From assembly GCF_030690725.1 (NCBI RefSeq), contig NZ_JAUYGD010000089.1:62001-126000 (forward strand): 64,000 nucleotides of DNA, in the 5' to 3' direction. The DNA is from Pseudomonas sp. GTDB taxonomy: Bacteria; Pseudomonadota; Gammaproteobacteria; Pseudomonadales; Pseudomonadaceae. This document shows positions 8,691-16,036 of the stretch, in pieces. Below the pieces are notes generated by a model that was not told the DNA's origin, searched no databases, and was given only the letters and a program-made list of their open reading frames with translations. Within the stretch, counting starts at the first letter, position 1. Each line of letters starts with the position of its first letter. The position numbers and the translations under genes are program-made.

Positions 8691-9363
8691 CGGGCATGTC
8701 CTCCAGGGCATAAAAGGCTTGGTGGGCCAGGCGCGGGTAAGCACCCAGCTGCAGCAGACGCTGATGGCCGGCGTAGATATCGCCGGCCATTACCTGCGGT
8801 TGGTTGGCGTAGTAGCTGCCCCAGTCCGCCAGTTCATTGCCCAGGCAATCGGGGTTTGCCGGGCCCAGCGGCAAAGGCGTCAGGCCCAGGCGCTGAAAGC
8901 TGTTGAGCAGGGCCAAGGTGCCGGTGAAGCACACCCAGCGATAACCCAGCGCCACCAGCAGATCGGTCAGTGCGACGATCAGCAGGCGTGCGGCACCCGG
9001 ACTGCCGGCGGCCAGATTGCCGACCTCCACCAGTTGTGTGCGCTGTGGCGCACCCACCACCTGCCGGGCGCCAATCACCTGTTCTGCCGGTTGCTGCAGG
9101 TAGCGCTCAAGAAACAGCGGGCCACTGGCTGCGCTGCGCAGGCCCACCGCGCCGAGCAGTTGCCCGTCGCGGTCTTCCAGGCTGAGCAGGCAGGGCATGA
9201 AATGGCGGATGCGCGCCTGATGCTGAGCGGCGAAGCGCTCGCCGATAAAGGCTTCAATCCCAGCGCGGCGAGGGCTGGTGGCGTTGGCCAGATAGAGGCT
9301 GAGCGGCTGCTCGCGGCCAATTTGTGCAAGTGCAGTGTCGTGATACACCCAAGGCAGCTCCAT
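8674..9363 (-). CDS. Thermostable hemolysin family protein (possible acyltransferase fold)
   Basis: A 229-residue cytosolic protein similar to the family named after Vibrio delta-VPH 'thermostable hemolysin'. It has no signal peptide or membrane segment, which argues against a secreted toxin. The pattern of strands and helices (RHFMPCLLSLEDRDGQLLGAVGLR, then QLVEVGNLAAGSPGAARLL) resembles N-acyltransferase and autoinducer-synthase folds; this is my inference. It is the first gene of the operon, with GAGG nine bases before the ATG and a TTAA-type box 48 bases upstream. Combined with an acyl ligase, it may transfer an acyl group. Confidence 0.7.
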   Translation of the reverse strand: MELPWVYHDTALAQIGREQPLSLYLANATSPRRAGIEAFIGERFAAQHQARIRHFMPCLLSLEDRDGQLLGAVGLRSAASGPLFLERYLQQPAEQVIGARQVVGAPQRTQLVEVGNLAAGSPGAARLLIVALTDLLVALGYRWVCFTGTLALLNSFQRLGLTPLPLGPANPDCLGNELADWGSYYANQPQVMAGDIYAGHQRLLQLGAYPRLAHQAFYALEDMPDVACR

Positions 9364-9410
9364 AACAGGAACCTCATCTGAGAACTTGGGTGCGAGTTTC
9401 GGTGTCCAGG

Positions 9411-9427
9411 CTTAACGGCAAATTAAG
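9411..9427 (-). promoter_or_regulatory. TTAA-N7-TTAA box at the head of the 9.4-2.9 kb operon
   Basis: CTTAA and TTAAG flank seven bases; read on the minus strand the site is CTTAA-N6-GTTAA, one base from the (C/T)TTAA-N6-(C/T)TTAA box bound by PmrA/QseB-type regulators. It sits where the -35 region of the operon promoter would be. The same operon encodes a QseB/PmrA-like regulator, so autoregulation is plausible. Confidence 0.45.
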
Positions 9428-9573
9428 TCGCAAATTCTTTTGTGCGTTGTTCCGCGAGCATTTCATTGCTTGCGCTGCAACCGCATCAGCCCATAGCCTG
9501 CGAAGCCCTACTTGCAGGATGACTGCAGGTTTGATTTGCCCTGAACTTAGACGCCAAACGCTCGGAGATAGTT

Positions 9574-9987
9574 ATGCCCCCTATGGATACTGAGCAACAA
9601 CTGGCGGCCCGTCTGGCCATCCTGGAAAACCCTGAAGCGCAGGACTGCACGGTCTACCGCGCAGATGAACAGGACCCGGAAGCCGAGGAAGTGGATCTGG
9701 GTGATGCCAAGGTGCTGTTCTGCGGCCCGTTCGAGGCCCCGGCCGACTGGGACGCGGCAGAGCGTGAAGATTATTTCGGCGACAGCGCGCCTGAGCTGTT
9801 CGTCAATGCGCGTATCGAGTGCGAAGCCAAACCGGGCTCCAAGGGCCATTTCACCGTGGACATCGGTGACTATGTGGCCGCCCAGCCGGGGTTGGGGGAA
9901 GTCGTGATGTTCTATGTGCACGACTACCTGGAAGACGACACCGGCTGCACCTATGTGCTGCTGCGTGATGAAGAGGTGCTGGAATAA
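9574..9987 (+). CDS. Conserved hypothetical acidic protein
   Basis: A 137-residue, strongly acidic soluble protein with no signal peptide, membrane segment or known motif that I recognise. The middle part (APELFVNARIECEAKPGSKGHFTVDIGDYVAAQPGLGE) looks like a small beta-rich domain. The ATG at 9574 has GGAG seven bases upstream. It is divergent from the preceding operon and is followed by a hairpin, so it is likely a single-gene unit. I cannot assign a function. Confidence 0.75.
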   Translation: MPPMDTEQQLAARLAILENPEAQDCTVYRADEQDPEAEEVDLGDAKVLFCGPFEAPADWDAAEREDYFGDSAPELFVNARIECEAKPGSKGHFTVDIGDYVAAQPGLGEVVMFYVHDYLEDDTGCTYVLLRDEEVLE

Positions 9988-9999
9988 TCCAGCCACCGC

Positions 10000-10024
10000 G
10001 CTGGGCTTCTTGCTGAAGCCCAGC
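10000..10024 (+). terminator. Terminator-like hairpin
   Basis: GCTGGGCTTC and GAAGCCCAGC form a perfect 10-base stem with a 5-base loop, 13 bases after the preceding stop. No T-run follows, so it may be a weak terminator or an RNA-end-protecting hairpin. Confidence 0.5.
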
Positions 10025-10149
10025 CACAACCTGCCTTGCTCCATGTCCTCGCTGATTCGCTTTTTGCCCTGTAGTACCGGGTTATTACCCGCGCCTGACG
10101 GATCGGGATAACACTCTGTGCTTCTCAATTCATTGAAGGGAGCAGGCAC

Positions 10150-10731
10150 ATGGCAGCGAAGAAGATTCTCATGCTGGTCGGCGACTACGTCGAAGACTAC
10201 GAAGTGATGGTGCCGTTTCAGGCACTGCTGATGGTCGGTCATCAGGTGCACGCGGTGTGCCCGGACAAGACCGCCGGGCAGAGCGTGCGCACCGCCATCC
10301 ACGATTTTGAAGGCGAGCAGACCTACAGCGAGAAGCCCGGTCACAACTTTGCCCTCAACTTCGATTTCGCCCAGGTCAAAGCCGAAAACTACGACGCCCT
10401 GTTGATTCCCGGTGGCCGCGCCCCGGAGTACCTGCGCCTGAATGCTCAGGTGCTGGCGCTGGTGCAGGCCTTCGACAAGGCTGGTAAGCCCATCGCAGCG
10501 GTCTGCCATGGTGCGCAATTGCTCGCTGCTGCTGGCGTGCTGAAAGGTCGTGAATGCAGTGCCTATCCGGCCTGTGGCCCGGAAGTCACCCTGGCAGGCG
10601 GGCGTTATATGGATATCGCCGTGGACCAGGCCCATGTGCAGGGCAATCTGGTCACTGCTCCGGCCTGGCCGGCGCATCCCAACTGGCTGGCGGCGTTTCT
10701 TGGCCTGCTCGGCACGCAGATCACGCTGTAA
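10150..10731 (+). CDS. DJ-1/PfpI-family protein
   Basis: A 193-residue member of the DJ-1/PfpI (class I glutamine amidotransferase-like) superfamily. The nucleophile elbow AAVCHGAQLL carries the reactive Cys, preceded by LLIPGGRAPEYLR with the conserved glycine turn; an acidic residue near the N-terminus (DYVEDYE) fits the usual Glu partner. Members act as deglycases, stress chaperones or proteases, and the sequence does not decide which. The ATG is preceded by GGGAGCAGGCAC. Conserved length; apparently monocistronic. Confidence 0.88.
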   Translation: MAAKKILMLVGDYVEDYEVMVPFQALLMVGHQVHAVCPDKTAGQSVRTAIHDFEGEQTYSEKPGHNFALNFDFAQVKAENYDALLIPGGRAPEYLRLNAQVLALVQAFDKAGKPIAAVCHGAQLLAAAGVLKGRECSAYPACGPEVTLAGGRYMDIAVDQAHVQGNLVTAPAWPAHPNWLAAFLGLLGTQITL

Positions 10732-10743
10732 TGTGCTTAAGCC

Positions 10744-10807
10744 CGTAGCCCGGATGCAATCCGGGGAGCGTCTATAAATGAGGGTCCCGGATTGCATCCG
10801 GGCTACG
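10744..10807. repeat. REP-like inverted-repeat doublet
   Basis: Two perfect 22-base inverted copies (10744-10765 and 10786-10807), beginning CGTAGCCCGGATGC, face each other across 20 bases. This sequence type (containing CCCGGAT..ATCCGGG) is a common dispersed intergenic repeat in Pseudomonas and relatives. It lies between the PfpI gene and the RHH gene and ends 46 bases before the latter's start. Confidence 0.8.
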
Positions 10808-10853
10808 CATGTATGAGGGCCTGCTTGCAGGCCTCTGTCGTCGAGGAGCCGCT

Positions 10854-11156
10854 ATGTGCGAGCTGTATGTCAAAGCCGATCCGATTCTTTACGAATCCCG
10901 TGCCCGCTCGCTGCGCATCCGTGGCGTGGTCACTACCCTGCGCCTGGAAAATCAGTTCTGGGACATCCTGCGCGAAATCGCCGAAGTCGACGGCATGACC
11001 ACCAATCAACTGATCACCAAGCTGTATGACGAGGTGATGGAGTATCGCGGTGAGGTGGTGAATTTCGCGTCTTTTCTGCGCGTCAGTTGCACGCGCTACC
11101 TTAGCCAACGCCGTGCGCCGGCTGAGTTGGCCTTGGTGCGCGCGATCCAGTCTTAA
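10854..11156 (+). CDS. Ribbon-helix-helix domain protein
   Basis: A 100-residue protein with a ribbon-helix-helix DNA-binding type fold: a beta-strand (VVTTLRLENQFWDIL) followed by two helices (EIAEVDGMTTNQLITKLYDEVM). Such proteins are usually dimeric repressors; its target is unknown. The ATG at 10854 is preferred over an in-frame upstream one because GAGGAG lies just before it and the upstream extension overlaps the repeat. Its stop overlaps the stop of the convergent DUF4917 gene by a few bases. No toxin partner is next to it. Confidence 0.8.
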   Translation: MCELYVKADPILYESRARSLRIRGVVTTLRLENQFWDILREIAEVDGMTTNQLITKLYDEVMEYRGEVVNFASFLRVSCTRYLSQRRAPAELALVRAIQS

Positions 11157-12163
11157 GCTGTAGCTGAGATGCGCAGTGCAGGGTCACCCAGCGGGTGGCT
11201 GAGCGCATCGAAGAAGCGCAGCTCGACATTCTGCTCGGCGAACAGGCTGGCGTAGTGCTGCTTCTGCTGGGCGATAAACAGCGGGTTGTGCGGGTAGATC
11301 GATATTGCCAGGGTTTTCAGTTCGGCTTGCTGCAAGGCCTGGATCAGGTGCTGGTCCTGCGCGGCCAGGCTGTGGCCGAAGATGCACAGCTTGTCCTTGG
11401 GCTGCGCCAGCTGGCTGTAGCAGAACGACAAGTAGTCAGAACTGCGGATGGCCTTGAACTTGTCCGCGCTGCTGCCTTCATTGACGAACAGCGGAATATC
11501 GCCCAGCTGGTTGATGGCGAAGCTGGCCAGCAGGGTGCTTTCCGATGAGTTGAGAATGCGCGTGCTGCCGTCGATGTTCTTCACCAGGTGCATGCCGCCG
11601 TGCAGGTAGAGCATGCGCGTGGCATTGCCCAAGCGCTGACAGTCGCCGGGGGCGAAGGTTGAATCCGCGCCGCGGAACATATCTTCAAACGCCTCTGGGG
11701 CCTGCATCACGGCCCAGTAGTTGAGCAGGTCGTAATTGCCGGAATAGACCGTCTGGTATTGGCCAAGCGCGCTATTGATCCGCGCCAGGCTGGCGGCCTG
11801 CATCTGGCTCCAGGGAATATGTACCGAGCGCACGGCGTGGATCAGCGCTTCCTTGATGGCAAAGTAGCGATGGCGCGGCGATGACGAGTTGATGGTCAGT
11901 GCGGCATTAACCCGGATGCTGTTCTTCAACGCGCTGAGCACCTGCTCGAAGTTGCTGGTGTCCAGGGCGCGGAACACGCTGAGCTCGGTCGCGCTAAGCG
12001 GGCGATTGCGGGTGGTCTGCGCCTCGTCGAATAGCGAGAAGTAGGCGAACTTGCGCCATACCGCCAGGCTCGCGCCGTTGCCGATCAGCAGCTCGGGGAA
12101 GCCGATACTGCTGTTCAGGGTGGTCCAGTCTTCCAGTTCGCCAGTAAATGCCGGGTTTTGCAT
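11153..12163 (-). CDS. DUF4917-like protein with SIR2-like motifs
   Basis: A 336-residue soluble protein that I place in the DUF4917 family. Short motifs in order resemble a SIR2-type Rossmann fold: LLIGNGAS near residue 25, VYSGNYDLLNYW near 140, MLYLHGG near 187, and CIFGHSLAAQD followed by SIYPHNP near 260-290. SIR2-like proteins bind or cleave NAD and several serve in phage defence, but I see no defence partner gene and the motif match is by eye. It sits six bases after the EamA-transporter stop on the same strand and could be co-transcribed. Confidence 0.65.
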   Translation of the reverse strand: MQNPAFTGELEDWTTLNSSIGFPELLIGNGASLAVWRKFAYFSLFDEAQTTRNRPLSATELSVFRALDTSNFEQVLSALKNSIRVNAALTINSSSPRHRYFAIKEALIHAVRSVHIPWSQMQAASLARINSALGQYQTVYSGNYDLLNYWAVMQAPEAFEDMFRGADSTFAPGDCQRLGNATRMLYLHGGMHLVKNIDGSTRILNSSESTLLASFAINQLGDIPLFVNEGSSADKFKAIRSSDYLSFCYSQLAQPKDKLCIFGHSLAAQDQHLIQALQQAELKTLAISIYPHNPLFIAQQKQHYASLFAEQNVELRFFDALSHPLGDPALRISATA

Positions 12164-12168
12164 AATCG

Positions 12169-13104
12169 CTAGTTGTCGCCTTGGGTCGTCGTGGTTGTGC
12201 AGCGCGCGACTTTAACATGGGGCGCGGCAACAGCCGGCGTCGCCGCTGCGGCCCATTGCACCGCCAGGATGCTGCCCAGCACCGCAATCAACCCCAGCAG
12301 CGCCACGCCAGTGATGCTCTGCCCGAGCAATGCCCAGCCGAGCAGCACCGCCACCAGCGGGCTGAGCAAACCCAGGGACGACACCGCCACCGGCGCCAGC
12401 CGGGCAATGCCGCGAAACCACAACACATAGGCCAGCAACGCGCCGAACAACGACAGGTAGGTGTAGCCCAGCCACTGCAACGGGCTTAGCTGCGGCAGCG
12501 GTGGGTCGATCAGCCAGGCCACTGGCAGCAGGAACAGACCGCCAATCAGCAACTGCCAGCCGGTAAAGGCCAGCAGCGGCACAGTCGGCCGCCAACGCCG
12601 CGTCAGGTAAGTGCCGCTGGCCATGCAAGCGGTACCGACAGAGGCGGCGGCAATGCCTATCGGGTCCCAACTGGCTCCCGGCGCCAGCAACAGGGCAGCC
12701 ATCCCGGCGATACCCACCACACTGGCGGCGACCGCCACGGACGCCGGTCGTTGGCGATCCATCGACCACACCAGGCCCATCACCAGCAGCGGTTGAATCG
12801 CCCCGACCACCGCCGCCAAGCCGCCCGGCAAGCGGTACGCGGCGACAAACAGCAGCGCCTGAAAGAAGCCGATATTCAGCGCCGCCAACACCAACAGGCG
12901 CGGCCACTCGCTGCGCCGGGGCAGATAGCGGCTGTACAGCACCAACAGCAGGCCGGCGGGCAGGGCGCGCAGCAGCGCGGCGGTAAACGGCAGGTCTGGC
13001 GGCAGAATCTCGGTGGTGACGATATAGGTCGAGCCCCAGATGGCCGGCGCCAGGGCGGTGATCAACACATCCAGCCAGGTGCTACGCGATGCTGAGCGGC
13101 CCAT
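12169..13104 (-). CDS. EamA/DMT-family transporter
   Basis: A 311-residue inner-membrane protein with ten predicted hydrophobic helices arranged as two EamA repeats (first ending near residue 140, second near 290), typical of drug/metabolite exporters. The C-terminal 25 residues are polar. An alternative ATG at 13119 would lie inside the proposed MarR operator; the ATG at 13104 is preferred but neither has a strong ribosome site. It is divergent from a MarR gene, which is the usual arrangement for an efflux pump and its repressor. The substrate is not known. Confidence 0.85.
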   Translation of the reverse strand: MGRSASRSTWLDVLITALAPAIWGSTYIVTTEILPPDLPFTAALLRALPAGLLLVLYSRYLPRRSEWPRLLVLAALNIGFFQALLFVAAYRLPGGLAAVVGAIQPLLVMGLVWSMDRQRPASVAVAASVVGIAGMAALLLAPGASWDPIGIAAASVGTACMASGTYLTRRWRPTVPLLAFTGWQLLIGGLFLLPVAWLIDPPLPQLSPLQWLGYTYLSLFGALLAYVLWFRGIARLAPVAVSSLGLLSPLVAVLLGWALLGQSITGVALLGLIAVLGSILAVQWAAAATPAVAAPHVKVARCTTTTTQGDN

Positions 13105-13108
13105 GCAT

Positions 13109-13128
13109 TTGTCTCGCATTCAAGATAA
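13109..13128. promoter_or_regulatory. MarR-type operator, copy A
   Basis: The 20-base site TTGTCTCGCATTCAAGATAA matches the site at 13149-13168 at 18 of 20 positions and contains an imperfect dyad (TCTYG..CAAGA). It lies directly upstream of the EamA-transporter start. Confidence 0.65.
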
Positions 13129-13148
13129 AATGCGAGGCTAATAGTAAC

Positions 13149-13168
13149 TTGTCTTGGATTCAAGATAA
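13149..13168. promoter_or_regulatory. MarR-type operator, copy B
   Basis: TTGTCTTGGATTCAAGATAA has a clear dyad (TCTTG-GAT-TCAAGA). It starts exactly 40 bases from copy A and ends 18 bases before the MarR start, so one protein could control both divergent genes from the same DNA face. Confidence 0.7.
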
Positions 13169-13186
13169 ATTTTCAGGGGTAAGCCA

Positions 13187-13699
13187 ATGGCAGTCCAACG
13201 ACAGATGGATGCGGTCGATGCAATTCTTCAGCAGTGGCACCGCGAGCGACCGGACCTGGATGTCAGCCCGATGGGTGTGATCGGCCGCCTTGGCCGCTGT
13301 GCATCGCTGCTACGGCGCGAGCTGGACAAACTGTTCAGCAGCTTTGGCCTGACCGCCTGGGAATTTGACGTGCTGGCCACCTTGCGCCGCTCCGGCGAGC
13401 CCTACCGCCTGGCCCCGACTACCCTGTTCTCGACCCTGATGGTCACCTCCGGCACCATGACCCGGCAGCTGCAGCAACTGGAAGCCGCAGGCTGGGTCAG
13501 TCGTATAGCCAACCCCAGCGACGCACGCAGCATGCTGGTGCAGCTGACCCCCGCCGGGCTGGAACTGATCGACCGCGCGGTAACCGCGCATGTGGCCAAC
13601 GAAGCGCGGCTGCTGGCGCCGATTGCCGCCACCGAGCTGGCGCAACTGGAAGCGCGGCTATCCGAACTGTTGGCGGTGCTGGAACCGGCTGGCGAGTGA
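13187..13699 (+). CDS. MarR-family transcriptional regulator
   Basis: A 170-residue winged helix-turn-helix repressor. The HTH and wing span about residues 55-125 (AWEFDVLATLRRSGEPYRLAP, LMVTSGTMTRQLQQLEAAGW, SDARSMLVQLTPAG), flanked by helices for dimerisation. MarR proteins typically release DNA on binding phenolic or oxidising ligands. It faces the EamA gene with two near-identical operators between them, so I infer it represses both. The start has AGGGG about eight bases upstream. Ligand is unknown. Confidence 0.9.
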   Translation: MAVQRQMDAVDAILQQWHRERPDLDVSPMGVIGRLGRCASLLRRELDKLFSSFGLTAWEFDVLATLRRSGEPYRLAPTTLFSTLMVTSGTMTRQLQQLEAAGWVSRIANPSDARSMLVQLTPAGLELIDRAVTAHVANEARLLAPIAATELAQLEARLSELLAVLEPAGE

Positions 13700-13747
13700 G
13701 TTTTCTGCAAACCCGGCCGTGAGCAGGCCTGCTAGAAGAGGTGATTA

Positions 13748-14089
13748 ATGAGCAACGAATTGGTGATCGAAGATATTCAACTGGGTGACGGCAAGGAAGT
13801 GGTCAAAGGTGCGCTGATCACCACCCAGTACCACGGATTTCTCGAAGATGGCAGCAAGTTCGACTCTTCCTATGACCGTGGCAAAGCCTTCCAGTGCGTA
13901 ATCGGCACCGGCCGCGTGATCAAGGGCTGGGACCAGGGCCTGATGGGTATGAAAGTCGGCGGCAAGCGCAAACTCTTCGTGCCGTCGCATCTGGGCTACG
14001 GCGAACGCCAGTTCGGCGCGCATATTAAGCCGCACTCCAATCTGATCTTTGAAATTGAGCTGCTGGAAGTGCTGACGCGGGATGATTGA
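13748..14089 (+). CDS. FKBP-type peptidyl-prolyl cis-trans isomerase
   Basis: A 113-residue single-domain FKBP. Typical residues are visible: YHGFLEDGSKFDSSYDRG, GTGRVIKGWDQGLMGMKVGGKR and PSHLGYGERQFGAHIKPHSNLIFEIELL. These cover the active-site Tyr, Asp, Trp and the PPIase core. There is no signal peptide, so it acts in the cytoplasm in protein folding. GAGGTG precedes the ATG. It stands alone after the MarR gene and before a lower-GC insertion-like segment. Confidence 0.93.
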   Translation: MSNELVIEDIQLGDGKEVVKGALITTQYHGFLEDGSKFDSSYDRGKAFQCVIGTGRVIKGWDQGLMGMKVGGKRKLFVPSHLGYGERQFGAHIKPHSNLIFEIELLEVLTRDD

Positions 14090-14125
14090 GTGGTTGCCTA
14101 GTATTTGGCTAATACATTCAGCTTG

Positions 14126-14176
14126 GAACAGCTCGTAGCATGGGTATTGCGACGATTTCCAACCTACGAGCTGTTC
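14126..14176. repeat. 13-base inverted repeat beside the TIR-like gene
   Basis: GAACAGCTCGTAG (14126-14138) and its exact reverse complement (14164-14176) enclose 25 bases in the gap between the FKBP stop and the TIR-like stop. It has no T-run. It could be a terminator-like hairpin or the edge of an inserted segment. Confidence 0.55.
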
Positions 14177-14191
14177 GCGGTGATTCGAGGG

Positions 14192-15061
14192 TTAGCCCAT
14201 CACTTTGTTCCAATCGACCTCATAACCCGCGATTTTTAGCTCACGAGCGAGAGCTGTCCTCCACTCACCGGACATCGGAGTCCAAACCACGCCTGCAAAG
14301 TCCGTTGGAATCTCCACATTGCCTGACTTTAGGGCGCAAACTTTGTTGCGCCCCAGCGCCCCGATGAAATATCCAAGCTCTAGCAGGACATTCTGCCTAA
14401 CGCGGGGTTCTAGTTCTCCTCCGACCTTGCCCCCTACATCATCAGGAGTTAGCAGTACCACAGCCATTCCTACATCAGAGTGATGCTCGATTTTCTCGAT
14501 TATCGTTCGACCGCCATTGGCCTGCTCATGAAGGATGATCACCTCAATACCTAGCTTCTCAAGGAAACGTGCAACCGTTTCACGAACGGCCTCGTCATGC
14601 CCATGTACAAGGAATATTCGGGTTGAGTCCCCAGGAGTGGTTGAGCGCGAAGGAGCGGCAACAGGCGAGTTGGGTTCAAGATCCTCTAGATCCGCCTTCA
14701 GCGCATTGATTGCCTGCCCAAGCAATGCCTTCGCATTACCAATCTTTTTCTGTGTGCCTCCTTTGTAGTCAGGGTCGGGCATACCAGAAACCCACATGAG
14801 CATACGAAGGTGGAGGTTGTACGCTTCGCAGTACCGATTTGCGGCAGTTGTGTTGCTTCCGAAGCAACGCTCTAAAGTATCCTCAATGCTACGCTCCAGA
14901 GCCTGCAGCTCAGGTGAGGTCCCACCCCGCATCGTATTCAGGTCGAATGCATCAAGATCCACGATTCGCTGTTGAAGCCGCTCTATTCCCCGCGTCAACT
15001 GCCCTGCATCTAGATAAATCTTGGGTTGTACAGCAGTCGGTGGTGTCGCCTTCCTCGCCAT
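14192..15061 (-). CDS. TIR-like nucleotide-binding protein (possible defence gene)
   Basis: A 289-residue protein. The C-terminal half (about residues 145-289) is a TIR-like domain of the kind described as predicted nucleotide-binding, with RIFLVHGHDEAVRETVARFL, then GRTIIEKIEHHSDVGMAVVLLTPDD and VRQNVLLELGYFIGALGR; the Glu in TIIEKIE is a candidate NADase residue. The N-terminal half (1-130) is helical and not recognised. Family relatives cleave NAD in cyclic-nucleotide-based phage defence, but no cyclase lies nearby. AAGGA sits six bases before the ATG at 15061. Base composition looks lower in GC than the flanks, which suggests horizontal gain. Confidence 0.8.
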   Translation of the reverse strand: MARKATPPTAVQPKIYLDAGQLTRGIERLQQRIVDLDAFDLNTMRGGTSPELQALERSIEDTLERCFGSNTTAANRYCEAYNLHLRMLMWVSGMPDPDYKGGTQKKIGNAKALLGQAINALKADLEDLEPNSPVAAPSRSTTPGDSTRIFLVHGHDEAVRETVARFLEKLGIEVIILHEQANGGRTIIEKIEHHSDVGMAVVLLTPDDVGGKVGGELEPRVRQNVLLELGYFIGALGRNKVCALKSGNVEIPTDFAGVVWTPMSGEWRTALARELKIAGYEVDWNKVMG

Positions 15062-15273
15062 GATTGTTCCTTCCCGCACAGTGATGCGCTCATCATGCCA
15101 TTACGCACACCGCGAGCAATAAAGATCTGGCCGCATTGGCATAGTCTGCTTTTTATAACGAGCTAACCGATTGATATATCTTCTTGATTAAGAAAGCGGA
15201 TTTATTATCCCCGCAGCATGATTGCCGTACCTGACACTCCCTAGCTATAGCGCAGCTTTCCCGGTCTTGAAAT

Positions 15274-15306
15274 ACAACCAACCCGGCACTAGGCCGGGTT
15301 GGTTGT
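15274..15306. terminator. Bidirectional terminator-like hairpin
   Basis: A perfect 14-base stem (15274-15287 with 15293-15306, core AACCCGGC/GCCGGGTT) has a 5-base loop. It lies downstream of the SH3-protein gene on the minus strand. The rest of 15062-15382 contains an AT-rich stretch upstream of the TIR-like gene that probably holds its promoter, and no gene. Confidence 0.65.
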
Positions 15307-15382
15307 TCTAGCTGCAATGTTTACATAATCTCGACCGCCAGACTGTCGTGAGCCTTCTTGTCTCAGATATCCGCAGGTTTCT

Positions 15383-16036
15383 CTAAACCCACTGATCATT
15401 GCGTTTACGCCTTACCCGCAGCATGGTCGGCAGAATCAACCCAGCAAGCAGCCCGCCACCGGCGATGCCGCCGCCGTAGGCCATATAGCGCATCAGTACC
15501 TGCTGGTTTTCCTCGCCTAGCTGCGCTTGCAGTTCGCGCAACTCAGAGTTGGCTCGGCTCAGTTCGATATCCAGCGAAGAGCGGGCGGTTTGCAGTTCGT
15601 CGATCAGGGTTTTGCGCGAGTCGAGGGTTTCTTGCATGCCTTGCACGCGGGTTTTCCAGGTGTCGTTGATGCCTTCCAGTTCGGCGCTGAGTTCCGCCAC
15701 TTTCTGTTCCAGTTGCGGCAGACGCTCGGCCTGGCCGGGAACGTCCTGCAGGTCGCGGTTGGCAATCCATACGGCGCTGCCGTTTTCGCCACGCACCTGG
15801 CTGTAGTCACCATCGCTGCGCAGCAGGGTGACCTTTTGCCCGGAGGCCAGGGTGCCGACGATGCGGTAGCCGTCGGTTGGGCCGCTGCGTACATAGGTGT
15901 TCAGGCTGTCGCTGACCCAACGGTTGCTGCTGGCATTTTCTTCGGCGTGGGCGCTGGCGCTTGCCAGCAGGCAGGCCGCGAAAGCCAGGTTATGCAAAGG
16001 GGTAAAGGTGGCGGGGCGATGACGGAATAGGGGCAT
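15383..16036 (-). CDS. SH3-domain envelope protein (YgiM-like)
   Basis: A 217-residue protein with an N-terminal signal segment (about 15-32, ending ASASAHA), a bacterial SH3 domain (about 40-100, with TYVRSGPTDGYRIVGTLASGQKV), a coiled coil (about 105-180) and a single C-terminal membrane helix (GGGIAGGGLLAGLILPTM) with a positively charged tail. This order fits the YgiM/TIGR04211 type of membrane-anchored periplasmic SH3 protein, of unknown exact role in the envelope. The ATG at 16036 is chosen over an upstream TTG. Confidence 0.85.
   Translation of the reverse strand: MPLFRHRPATFTPLHNLAFAACLLASASAHAEENASSNRWVSDSLNTYVRSGPTDGYRIVGTLASGQKVTLLRSDGDYSQVRGENGSAVWIANRDLQDVPGQAERLPQLEQKVAELSAELEGINDTWKTRVQGMQETLDSRKTLIDELQTARSSLDIELSRANSELRELQAQLGEENQQVLMRYMAYGGGIAGGGLLAGLILPTMLRVRRKRNDQWV

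Noticed and set aside
8674..9363. A secreted hemolytic toxin, as the family name suggests
   Set aside because: There is no signal peptide, no membrane-active segment and no export system next to it; the operon partners are metabolic enzymes.
9547..10797. A 416-codon minus-strand frame opposite the acidic protein and PfpI genes
   Set aside because: Both plus-strand genes have good starts, ribosome sites or known families; the antisense frame has neither.
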